In this document: positions 1 through 7,043 of the stretch, piece after piece
Layout: each line of letters starts with the position of its first letter
How positions within the stretch are numbered: position 1 is the first letter of the stretch
From: CALAGB01 sp963789565
GTDB lineage: Bacteria; Chloroflexota; Chloroflexia; Thermomicrobiales; Thermomicrobiaceae
NCBI GenBank assembly: GCA_963789565.1
Contig: CAWBKX010000002.1
Span: 2,294,001 to 2,358,000, forward strand
Direction of reading: 5' to 3'
DNA: 64,000 nucleotides
The notes under the pieces: generated by a model
Seen by the model: the letters and a program-made list of their open reading frames with translations, nothing else
Databases searched by the model: none
Told to the model about the DNA's origin: nothing
Made by a program: the position numbers and the translations under genes

Positions 1-1
1 G

Positions 2-1036
2 CTGGCATCCCTGGCACTCGGTTTCCTGGCGTTCAGGCAGCCGCTGGAGCATTCCGTTGCGGCGACGGCTGCCTATACGCAGGCAGGAACCTTCAGCTAC
101 AGCGCCAGCGGCCCGAATACGATCTATGACAGCGCGACGGTGAGCACGGGCGATCCGGTTTATCCGCAGGTGACCAACGATGTCGACTTCCGCTTCGAGT
201 ATCACCTGACCTCGGACCAGCAGTCGAACCTGAGTGGTTCAGCTGGACTTGACGCCGAAGTGAGCGACAACACCGGCTGGAAACGAACCATCGTGCTGCT
301 TCAACCCGCGTCGTTCAAGGGGAATGCCTTCATCGCGCTGGGAACGCTCGATCTGTCGCAGGTGACTGCGGTCATCGATCAGTTTCAGCAATCGACCGGG
401 GTCGTCTGGCCCCAATACACCGTCTCGATCGTGCCGAACGTGACGATCGCCGGATCGCTTGCTGGTCAGAAGCTGACTGACTCCTTCGCGCCGTCGCTGC
501 AGTTCCGTCTCGATCAACACGAGCTGCAGATGCTGAATCCGACCAACTCCAGCGACAGCGCGAGTACGACGGTGCTGCAGCCGACGAAATCGGGCACCGT
601 TGACTACACGCTGACGAAGCCGAGTCGCGTTACCTTGTTGAAGTTTTCTTTCCCAGTGGAGCAGGTGCGCGTGATCTCCGTCGTGACGCTGCTGGTCTCG
701 TTGGTCGGTCTCGCGGTGTTCGGGATGGCGTCGTTGCGGGGCAAGCGAATTGGTGAGGCGGAGCGCATACAGACGCGCTTCGGGGCCATGCTGATTACCG
801 TGGACGACGCCAACTTTGAGAACACCAGCCGCGTCATCGATGTGACGGCGTTCGACGACCTTGTGCGGCTCGCCATGCGGGATGAACGCATGATCATGCA
901 CCAGTTCGCAGGGAATATGCATCGCTATTACGTGCAGGAGAATGCGATCGTCTATCGCTATCGGCTCGAGGAGCAAATGGAGCAATCGGCGAGAGCCAGC
1001 CACCGCTCCCGCGTTGTGACGGGAGATCTGCGATGA
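2..1036 (+). CDS. DUF5305-like membrane protein, 5' end outside the window
   Basis: The reading frame is open from the first bases, so the gene starts upstream; about 344 residues are visible. It begins inside a hydrophobic segment (a likely first membrane helix), continues with about 190 residues of beta-rich outer domain containing FSYSASG and Y-rich stretches, has a second membrane helix around 665-740, and ends with a cytoplasmic tail of about 100 residues. This layout, and the FSY...Y start of the ectodomain, match the DUF5305 family, which in archaea and some bacteria sits beside signal peptidase I genes. Its biochemical role is unknown. The stop overlaps the start of the next gene (ATGA), so the two are translationally coupled. 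The family name comes from recalled pattern, not a search. Confidence 0.7.
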   Translation: MASLALGFLAFRQPLEHSVAATAAYTQAGTFSYSASGPNTIYDSATVSTGDPVYPQVTNDVDFRFEYHLTSDQQSNLSGSAGLDAEVSDNTGWKRTIVLLQPASFKGNAFIALGTLDLSQVTAVIDQFQQSTGVVWPQYTVSIVPNVTIAGSLAGQKLTDSFAPSLQFRLDQHELQMLNPTNSSDSASTTVLQPTKSGTVDYTLTKPSRVTLLKFSFPVEQVRVISVVTLLVSLVGLAVFGMASLRGKRIGEAERIQTRFGAMLITVDDANFENTSRVIDVTAFDDLVRLAMRDERMIMHQFAGNMHRYYVQENAIVYRYRLEEQMEQSARASHRSRVVTGDLR

Positions 1037-1443
1037 CGCGAACGCTGCGCCGCTGGCGTTACGCCATTGGCGCCGGATTGTTGACCGTCATCCTGGCATC
1101 GACCGGCTGGTCGTTCGCGGCGGAGAACATCGTCGAGCCCTCGATTATCGGGTATGTCAGCGTGCCTGTCAGCGCGGAACAGTTGAAGCCGCCGGAATGC
1201 GCCGCGCTCGACCTTACGAATTACATCGTCGTCACCGGCAATGGCGCCATCCACGGTACCGACGGGAACGATCTCATCATCGGCAGCGCTGGTAAGGACA
1301 ACATTCACGCCGGCGCTGGGGATGACTGCATCGTCGGTGGTGGCGGCGGTGATCAGTTCTTCGGCGATGCCGGGAACGACGTCTGCATCGGCACCGGCGA
1401 CAGCAAGGACAAATTCCACGACTGCGAGGTTGAAGTGCCGTGA
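1033..1443 (+). CDS. RTX-like calcium-binding repeat protein with N-terminal membrane anchor
   Basis: A 136-residue protein with a hydrophobic segment at residues 12-30 (signal peptide or anchor). A run of glycine-aspartate nonapeptide-like repeats at about residues 74-120 (GTDGNDLIIG, GAGDDCIVGG, GDAGNDVCIG) follows the GGxGxDxUx pattern of hemolysin-type calcium-binding repeats. There are only about three repeats, so this is a short RTX-like domain rather than a toxin. Cysteines near the repeats (CIVGG, CIGTG, DCEVEVP) may form disulfides outside the cell. It overlaps the upstream DUF5305-like gene by four bases and is probably secreted or held at the surface together with it. Confidence 0.75.
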   Translation: MTRTLRRWRYAIGAGLLTVILASTGWSFAAENIVEPSIIGYVSVPVSAEQLKPPECAALDLTNYIVVTGNGAIHGTDGNDLIIGSAGKDNIHAGAGDDCIVGGGGGDQFFGDAGNDVCIGTGDSKDKFHDCEVEVP

Positions 1444-1446
1444 GTG

Positions 1447-1638
1447 GCCCTCATCCCCGGCCCTTCTCTCCCTCACTGAACGTCCATCCCCCGTGCCCCT
1501 TCCCACGGAAGGGGAGCAACCCTCGACTCGAGGGAGAGAACCATCCCGTCCGAACTGGAGAAGGGAGGCGAAGTATGGGCTTCGACCGTTGTCCCCCTTC
1601 TCCTGCTCACGCGGGAGAAGGGGTTAGGGGATGAGGGC
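1447..1638. repeat. MITE-like intergenic element with 12-bp terminal inverted repeats
   Basis: The ends are perfect inverted copies, GCCCTCATCCCC at 1447-1458 and GGGGATGAGGGC at 1627-1638. Inside is a strong hairpin with arms CCCCTTCTCC (1594-1603) and GGAGAAGGGG (1614-1623). A related element with the same 10-bp hairpin arms lies at 48064-48190. It fills the gap between the convergent RTX-like and amidohydrolase genes and codes for nothing. Transcribed from either side it would fold strongly, so it may also act as a bidirectional terminator. Confidence 0.75.
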
Positions 1639-1670
1639 CGTCGGTCGGTGAGGGCTCTTGATGAGGGCCG

Positions 1671-3107
1671 CTAGCCCTGAAACTTCGGGAAGGTCTGCGG
1701 TGAGAGCTCGTCGGCGCCGCGGCCGGCCCAGTCGCCGGGACCCATCTCCGACCACATACGCTCACCGGCAAATTGCAGCGCCTTGTTGGCTGCCTGCTGA
1801 TCGACGTTGAGCGCCCGATTCTCCCGCACCACCCAATTGCCGTCGATCATGACTTCACGCAGATCTTCCGCTTCGGCGTTGTAGACGATGTTCTTGATCG
1901 GGTCACGCAGCGGCACCATGAACGTCGACGCGGCGTCCCAGAAGAAGAGATCAGCCTTGGCGCCGGAGGAGATGCGGCCCAGATCGTCCCGATGGAGCAT
2001 CTTGGCGGCGTTGAGGGTGGCGGCATTGAAGACATCGGCCGACGTCGATTTCTCGCTGTCGCGTGCCATGATCTTGCCAATGACGGCGGTGAAGCGCATG
2101 CCGCTGATCATCGACTGCGGCGAGGTGTCGGTCCCGAGAGTCATGTTGACGCCCGCCTCGATGTAGCGCGGGAAGGACTCCATGGCAATGCCGCGCCGGG
2201 CGAAGACCCAGACGCAGTGCGCCACCGATGCGCCGTTGCGGGCCAGGATCGATAGGTCGTCACCGGCGAACTGCGGCCAGCTCGATCCGGCGATGATGAT
2301 GACGTGCCCCAGAATGTTCCACTCGCTCAGGAAGCCGATTGACTCCAGCCATTCGACTGGCGTTAGGCCATGCCGCTGGACGATGGCGTCGAATTCGAAA
2401 ACTGACTGGCTGGTGTGGAGCGCGAGCGGCACCTGCATGCGGTCGGAGGCTCCGCGGCTCAAGCGCAACAGATCTTCGGTGCAGGTGTCGACCTGTGACG
2501 GTGACAGGAACCCCTTGATGCGGCCGTTGGCCCGGCCGTCGATGCGCTCGATGAGTTCGACGGCTCGGTGGAACCCGGCAATGCCGGCCTCCTCGTTCCA
2601 GTCGTATTCCATCTTCCGTCCGTCGCGTGTGAGCCAGCGACCGGAGCGGTAACCGTTCCCGATGTAGGCACGCAGTCCCGCCTTTTCGGCGGCGGACGCC
2701 ACGTAGTCGCCGATGCCGCCGATCTCCATCACCGTTGTCGTGCCGGTACGCAATAGCTCACCCATCGAGTAGTCGACGCAGGCTTCGGTCCCCTCGGGGT
2801 CGATCGCTTCACTGCGAGCCGGGAGCATTTCGGAGAGGCCGGACATCGAGAACTGACGTCGTCCGCGATCTTCAATGAAGGATTTGTCGAGCGGTGAACC
2901 GGCCAGGTGGGAGTGAGTGTTGATGAACCCAGGCGTCACGACCCGACCTCGTGCATCGACCACGTTATCGACGGTGCCGTCGAAATCATGCCCGACGTGG
3001 ATGATCTCGTTCCCCTCCACGACGAGGCAGCCGTTCTCGAGCAAGCGATGCTCGCCACTCTGGAACGCCACGATCATCCTCGCATCGATTCTGGTTCGAT
3101 CCGGCAC
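1671..3107 (-). CDS. amidohydrolase / chlorohydrolase-type metal hydrolase
   Basis: A 478-residue protein of the TrzA/AtzA-like branch of the amidohydrolase superfamily, cytosolic. The N-terminal composite beta domain leads into TPGFINTHSHLAG near residue 60, whose HxH ligates metal. Further candidate ligands are His in LALHTSQS (~230) and ILGHVI (~268) and Asp in LGTDTSPQSM (~327). The C-terminal part has the usual GAKADLFFWD return to the beta domain. Members deaminate or dechlorinate heterocycles (guanine, S-adenosylhomocysteine, triazines); nothing here picks the substrate. The GTG start is chosen because GGGAAGGGA lies upstream at good spacing. It is a single-gene unit ending in a repeat. 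Confidence 0.85.
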   Translation of the reverse strand: MPDRTRIDARMIVAFQSGEHRLLENGCLVVEGNEIIHVGHDFDGTVDNVVDARGRVVTPGFINTHSHLAGSPLDKSFIEDRGRRQFSMSGLSEMLPARSEAIDPEGTEACVDYSMGELLRTGTTTVMEIGGIGDYVASAAEKAGLRAYIGNGYRSGRWLTRDGRKMEYDWNEEAGIAGFHRAVELIERIDGRANGRIKGFLSPSQVDTCTEDLLRLSRGASDRMQVPLALHTSQSVFEFDAIVQRHGLTPVEWLESIGFLSEWNILGHVIIIAGSSWPQFAGDDLSILARNGASVAHCVWVFARRGIAMESFPRYIEAGVNMTLGTDTSPQSMISGMRFTAVIGKIMARDSEKSTSADVFNAATLNAAKMLHRDDLGRISSGAKADLFFWDAASTFMVPLRDPIKNIVYNAEAEDLREVMIDGNWVVRENRALNVDQQAANKALQFAGERMWSEMGPGDWAGRGADELSPQTFPKFQG

Positions 3108-3311
3108 TTTGACGGTCCCTTCCCTCAGCCCCGATTGACACCGTTTCCCGCGGAAGGCCAGTCTACATCAGGTGGTGCTGTGGAGCGATGCGCGACACGT
3201 CCATTGCGTCTCCGCCACGGCATCTTGCCGTTAGGGGGATGCGGTTGGTGTCGAGCGGTGTCTGAGCGCGAGCGCGCGAAGTGCCGCAACACACGTTGCC
3301 CGCACAGCCGC

Positions 3312-4154
3312 TTAGTCGCTGGCCAGGAAAACGCGGTCGCCAACGTGAATGGTGCCGCCCTGTTCGACGCTGGCGTAGACGCCGACGCTCGGCCACTCGA
3401 CACCGCCGAGTGTGGGGATAGCCGGGCGATTGTGCTGCGCGATGGCGCGCAGGATGGCGACGTCGCGCGGCAGGTCGGGCTGCGGCAATGTCGGCACGAC
3501 GCAACGTGGCGTCGGGTCGGTCACGCGCAGACGCACGTCGTCGCCGATGTGGAGCGTCTTGCCGACCCAGTCATTCTCGACGAAGCCTTCTCGGTCGCCC
3601 GTGTCGATCACCAGGTTTGGCCGAAAACGCTGGGCGTCGAAGGCTGACGTAGGCGCAGCCGCTCGGAGCCGGGCGAGCGTTGCCGTGGTAACGATGTGCA
3701 GCGGTGCGAAATCGAAAAAGGTTCCGGCGGGTGCTCCGCCCGCGATCGGCGCCGAGAAGAACATTCCGCTGACCGGCAGACCCTCAACGTCAGGATATTC
3801 GCGCTCCGTCTGAGCGTCTGCTGGCAGGACGCTGGTAAGCGTCACGTCACGGCCGATCATGCGCGAGAGTGTCCGGTCGATGTCCGGCTGATTGCTGAGG
3901 AGCTGCCGTCCATCCAGCAGCGTGATCTGGGCGATGAGTGGGTGCTGTTGTTGAAATGTCGCCGCGCAACCGAGAAGCATTCCCCACAGGCGCGGGTGCT
4001 TGGCGCTGGCAACCTTGCCGGTCTCTCGATCGATCAGTGCGAAGACGCGATCGCCCGCCAGTCCACGCACGGAGGCCGATGCATCGTCGAGCCACTCGCC
4101 GCGCATCGACTTGACCGGGTATCGCCGGATTGTGTCGACGGTGCCGCTGATCAC
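3312..4154 (-). CDS. MOSC domain protein (mARC/YcbX-like)
   Basis: A 280-residue protein with an N-terminal MOSC beta-barrel (VDTIRRYPVKSMRGEWLDD) and a C-terminal MOSC sulfurase-type domain. The conserved cysteine that would bind the molybdenum cofactor or carry sulfur is in the TDPTPRCVVPTLPQPDLPRD stretch near residue 210. Related proteins reduce N-hydroxylated compounds or move sulfur using Moco. The start is GTG, overlapping the deformylase stop by four bases (GTGA), which places it last in an XRE regulator-deformylase-MOSC operon. The functional link to deformylase is unclear. A molybdenum hydroxylase gene pair at 18-21 kb shows that Moco enzymes are used by this cell. Confidence 0.85.
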   Translation of the reverse strand: MISGTVDTIRRYPVKSMRGEWLDDASASVRGLAGDRVFALIDRETGKVASAKHPRLWGMLLGCAATFQQQHPLIAQITLLDGRQLLSNQPDIDRTLSRMIGRDVTLTSVLPADAQTEREYPDVEGLPVSGMFFSAPIAGGAPAGTFFDFAPLHIVTTATLARLRAAAPTSAFDAQRFRPNLVIDTGDREGFVENDWVGKTLHIGDDVRLRVTDPTPRCVVPTLPQPDLPRDVAILRAIAQHNRPAIPTLGGVEWPSVGVYASVEQGGTIHVGDRVFLASD

Positions 4155-4687
4155 GAGCCGGTTGGGGCCGCTTCGCTCACGGCGCGCTCGTCGAGCTCAC
4201 CCGTGCGGATGCGACGGAGATTGCCGGGTCCTTCCAGGTAATCGAGGAAGAGGATGCCTTCTAGATGGTCGATCTCGTGCTGCAGGATGCGCGCCCACAT
4301 GCCCTCTGCTGCGAGTTCCACTGTCTGGCCGTCCAGGTTCTGCCCCTGGACCTCGATGCGCTCCGCGCGTTTGATGCCAATCCCCACGAATCCCGGCAGG
4401 CTGAGACATCCTTCGGCACCGGTTGATTCGCCCCCCTTGAAGGTGATGACCGGATTGCAGAGCGCCACGCGTTGCTCCTCATGTTCGGCAACAAAGAGGC
4501 GAGTGCACTGCCCGATCTGCGGCGCGGCGAGGCCGACCCCGTCGGCACCATGCAGGGTGGTGAACAACTCCTCGGCCAGATCGTGCAAAGTCTGATCGAA
4601 TTCCGTCACCGGCTCGGCGACTTTACGCAGCAACGGATGATCGATGGGGAGGATCGGGCGCGCGCTCACGACGTCTTCTTCACGCAT
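4151..4687 (-). CDS. def: peptide deformylase
   Basis: A 178-residue enzyme that removes the formyl group from the N-terminal methionine of new proteins. All three signature motifs are present: GVGLAAPQIG near residue 50, EGCLSLPG near 95 (the Cys ligand), and QHEIDHLEG near 135 (two His ligands and the catalytic Glu). The frame stays open upstream to 4828, but those residues are low-complexity and overlap the XRE gene, so the ATG at 4687, whose product starts MREEDVVSARP, is preferred. It lies five bases after the upstream regulator stop and overlaps the MOSC start, so all three genes are probably one transcript. Length is normal for the family. Confidence 0.92.
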   Translation of the reverse strand: MREEDVVSARPILPIDHPLLRKVAEPVTEFDQTLHDLAEELFTTLHGADGVGLAAPQIGQCTRLFVAEHEEQRVALCNPVITFKGGESTGAEGCLSLPGFVGIGIKRAERIEVQGQNLDGQTVELAAEGMWARILQHEIDHLEGILFLDYLEGPGNLRRIRTGELDERAVSEAAPTGS

Positions 4688-4691
4688 GGCG

Positions 4692-4964
4692 TCAGGCCGC
4701 GGCGGCCGAGGGCTCGTCGCCCGAGTGCCAGACGAGCAGATCGTCAACGGAGACATCGAGGGACCGCCCGAAATAGGCCAACAGGCGATCGATGGTGGCG
4801 AAGTCGACGCGCTGACTCTGATCGCCATTCAGGGCGATGACGGTGCTGAGCGACACGCCACTCTCGCGGGCCAGGCGTCGCAGGCTGATGGCCGGCTGAC
4901 CGCGCCGTGCCCGTTCAAGATTGAGCCTGGCGAGGAGAATTCGAAGCTGACAGGAGACTGGCAT
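4692..4964 (-). CDS. small XRE-type helix-turn-helix regulator
   Basis: A 90-residue (or 92-residue) DNA-binding protein. A Cro/C1-type HTH spans about residues 25-70 (SLRRLARESGVSLSTVIALN, then TIDRLLAYFGRSLDVSVDDLL), matching the 'choose at Tyr/Ile, start of operon' pattern of small autoregulators. Two ATGs are possible, 4970 and 4964; GAGG lies seven bases before 4964, which is therefore used. It heads the operon with def and the MOSC gene; regulation of its own promoter is likely but no clear operator was identified. A regulator co-transcribed with deformylase is not a common arrangement. Confidence 0.8.
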   Translation of the reverse strand: MPVSCQLRILLARLNLERARRGQPAISLRRLARESGVSLSTVIALNGDQSQRVDFATIDRLLAYFGRSLDVSVDDLLVWHSGDEPSAAAA

Positions 4965-4970
4965 CGTCAT

Positions 4971-5292
4971 ACCTCATTCCCACAAACTCGTGGACCAACG
5001 CATGTGAACTCGAATGGCCGCGCCACGACGCCCACACTACAGCAGGGATGTATCCGAAAGTCAATACATTGCGCTGTCATTACCTGGCAATCCCACTCAT
5101 TGGGCCGGTGGTTGGCGCGGCTGCCACATCCACATACAGCATAGTGATTGCGACGTCACTGTATATGAGGAAATTGTCCTAATGGGAATGTACGCGACGG
5201 TGAGGCGAGGTCGCGACCGGTGAATGAGCGGTTGTCGGGATGATCTGAGCGACGGCGAAGGTGGAGGAGGGCGTCCGCCGGTGAGAATGACC
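4971..5292. other. intergenic region upstream of the XRE-def operon
   Basis: No credible gene. It must contain the promoter for the leftward XRE-def-MOSC operon. A loose inverted repeat, AGTGA...TCACT flanked by CATACAG and CTGTATATG, lies near 5130-5170 and could be a regulator site; this is weak. The stretch is somewhat AT-richer than its flanks. Confidence 0.4.
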
Positions 5293-5347
5293 TTGACAGC
5301 AAGGAACTGAGTGGTTATCTTAATCCCGAGTGAATAGATCGGGATTA
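5293..5347 (+). promoter_or_regulatory. FTR1 promoter with overlapping operator palindrome
   Basis: TTGACA at 5293-5298 and TATCTT at 5316-5321, 17 bp apart, make a good sigma-70-type promoter. A perfect inverted repeat TAATCCCGA (5321-5329), nine-base spacer, TCGGGATTA (5339-5347) begins at the -10 box and covers the transcription start. This is the classic position for a repressor. Since the only downstream gene is an iron permease, a metal- or redox-responsive repressor is likely; the arms do not look like a Fur box. The regulator is not identifiable from this window. Confidence 0.7.
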
Positions 5348-5387
5348 ACCCGCGTACCAGCGAAGGTTTCCTTGGGGTGGAGGATAC

Positions 5388-6374
5388 ATGATCGAGTCAG
5401 GCGCCGTCAGTCGACGCCGGTGGATTTTGCCGCTGCTGATCGGGCTCTCGGCCGCGATCGTTGTGGGAACCATCATCTGGCAAGCCTTCGCGCTGCACGG
5501 CGCGCCCGATCCCTCCAGGGATGGCCTGAGCCCGACCTCGGTCGTCGTCGAAAGCGGCATTCTGGTCTTCCGCGAAGGACTCGAAGCGATTTTGGTCCTT
5601 GCCGCCATCACCGCCAGCCTGATGCGCCAACCGGGTGAGAAGTGGAAGCCGATCGCAGCCGGATCAGGCGTCGCCTTCCTGGCTTCGATCGCCACCTGGT
5701 TCATCGTGGTCGCCATCATCTCCGCCATCAACGCCCCCGCACTCGACATTCAGGCTGCCACCGGCCTGCTGGCCATCGTCGTCCTGCTCATCGTCATGAA
5801 CTGGTTCTTCCACCGCATCTACTGGACCGGCTGGATCGCCCATCACAACCGCAAACGTCGCGAGATCATGCAGTCCGGCGGCAACCGCACTCGCGCGGCG
5901 CTCATCGGTCTGACGATGCTCGGATTCAGCGCCGTCTATCGCGAAGGCTTCGAGATCGTCCTCTTCTTGCAGAGCTTGCGGCTGCGTTCCGACAGCGAGA
6001 CCGTGCTGGGCGGCGTGCTGATCGGTTTGGGGCTATCGGGCATCGTCGCGGTTCTGACCTTCGCGGCGCAACGGCACCTGCCATACAAGAAGATGCTGGT
6101 CTTGACCGGCGTGCTGCTGGCCGGTGTGCTGGTGGTCATGGTTGGTGAGAGCGTGCAGGAATTGCAGCAGGCTGGCTGGATCTCGACCACCAGCGTGGGT
6201 ATCGCGATCCCGGATTGGGTCGGCGTCTGGTTTGCCACGTTCCCGAATCTGGAAGGATTGACGGCGCAGCTGCTGGCAGCAGTGCTGGTGTTCGGATCCT
6301 ACGTAGCGGCGCGCTGGCGCGTCATTCGGCCGCAGCAGCAGCAGCAGCGGCTGTCCCCGAGCCCGGAAAGCTAG
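5388..6374 (+). CDS. FTR1-family high-affinity iron permease
   Basis: A 328-residue membrane protein with about seven helices. Two REGxE motifs, FREGLEAILVL (~residue 63) and YREGFEIVLFL (~187), are the iron-handling signatures of the FTR1/EfeU family. FTR1 proteins move Fe3+ across the membrane after oxidation of Fe2+ by a partner (a multicopper oxidase, EfeO/EfeB or a cupredoxin). No partner gene is adjacent, so this one works alone or with a protein coded elsewhere. GGTGGAGG lies upstream of the ATG. A palindrome over the promoter predicts repression, presumably when iron is plentiful. Two hairpins follow the stop. Confidence 0.9.
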   Translation: MIESGAVSRRRWILPLLIGLSAAIVVGTIIWQAFALHGAPDPSRDGLSPTSVVVESGILVFREGLEAILVLAAITASLMRQPGEKWKPIAAGSGVAFLASIATWFIVVAIISAINAPALDIQAATGLLAIVVLLIVMNWFFHRIYWTGWIAHHNRKRREIMQSGGNRTRAALIGLTMLGFSAVYREGFEIVLFLQSLRLRSDSETVLGGVLIGLGLSGIVAVLTFAAQRHLPYKKMLVLTGVLLAGVLVVMVGESVQELQQAGWISTTSVGIAIPDWVGVWFATFPNLEGLTAQLLAAVLVFGSYVAARWRVIRPQQQQQRLSPSPES

Positions 6375-6386
6375 CACACGAGAAGA

Positions 6387-6456
6387 AACGGCGGATTTGT
6401 CCGCCGTTCGACATCGATCTCTTTTCGCCACTCGATTCGGGTGGCGATTTTCTTTT
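6387..6456 (+). terminator. double hairpin terminator after FTR1
   Basis: The first hairpin has perfect 9-bp arms, AACGGCGGA (6387-6395) and TCCGCCGTT (6400-6408), with loop TTTG. The second, TCGCCAC (6425-6431) with GTGGCGA (6441-6447), is followed at once by TTTTCTTTTT. The second is a canonical rho-independent terminator for the plus strand, and it sits just short of the convergent gene at 6461. Confidence 0.8.
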
Positions 6457-6460
6457 TGGC

Positions 6461-6691
6461 CTAATCCGGCTTGTGGCCGAAGCCGCGCAGCATGCCGCCG
6501 AGCTTGTCCATCGTTCCCTCGGGCAGCTTGTCGGCGAATTTGCCAATGCTCGGGACTTTCTGAGCAAACGATTGCAACTCTTCGTCCGACAAGTATGTGC
6601 CGAGGAACTCGGTGAAGACCCCGACCGCTTTGTGCGCCTGCTCCTCGGAGAGCCCGGCCCGCTGCTGCAACTGCTGCATCAGTTGATCCAT
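6461..6691 (-). CDS. small hypothetical helical protein
   Basis: A 76-residue protein starting MDQLMQQLQQRAGLSEEQAHKA; I do not recognise the family with certainty. It is predicted all-helical, soluble and mildly acidic at its centre (LSDEELQSF), resembling small DUF2267/DUF937-like bacterial helical-bundle proteins. The frame is open much further upstream, but that part is compositionally noisy; the ATG at 6691 has GGGGGA five to ten bases upstream. Nothing else is in its transcription unit. The neighbouring FTR1 gene is convergent, with a terminator between them. Confidence 0.65.
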   Translation of the reverse strand: MDQLMQQLQQRAGLSEEQAHKAVGVFTEFLGTYLSDEELQSFAQKVPSIGKFADKLPEGTMDKLGGMLRGFGHKPD

Positions 6692-7043
6692 AGTGTCCCC
6701 CTGTCTCGTCTCGTCGCCAACGTGGGTGCGGTGCGCCTTCCGCCCGGCGACGTGCAACGCTGAACGTTGATCCGTTCGCACCCACTGTAACACGGCTGCT
6801 GGGGAGGGGGAGTGGCAAGCGCAGTGATGCAGGGAGTCATGGTCTCGGATCGAAACTAGCTGCTTGGTCCGTCGTTCGCTCGGGAGTAAACTCGCCGCGC
6901 TACAAAGAAAAAGTCCACTGAAAGGTCTGGGTGCAGGCAGGGAAACGTAGCGGCCGGACCTGTGCCGGCCGTCGGCCGTGCTGACCCGCCTGTTGTTCAC
7001 GGCGATTCTTGGCCTCGTCCACACCGGCGAGCTGAAATTGGCG
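6692..7043. other. intergenic region holding a solo RAYT-type repeat
   Basis: There is no credible gene. The region contains the solo 57-bp repeat at 6873-6929, described separately, and otherwise only the promoter region of the small gene ending at 6461 and the 3' flank of the large sensor gene. Confidence 0.5.
6873..6929 (+). repeat. solo copy of the 57-bp RAYT-associated repeat
   Basis: It matches the left repeat of the transposase element at 11023-11079 at all but a few positions. Shared blocks are CGGGAGTAAA, CTCGCCG and then TACAAAGAAAAAGTCCACTG (6901-6920), which is identical to the left copy. No transposase accompanies it. This is what a REP/RAYT or MITE-like system leaves behind when repeats spread without their gene. 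Confidence 0.85.

Noticed and set aside
239..1003. Long minus-strand frame opposite the DUF5305-like gene
   Set aside because: It lies entirely opposite a real gene, has low-complexity His/Arg composition and no ribosome site; a shadow frame.
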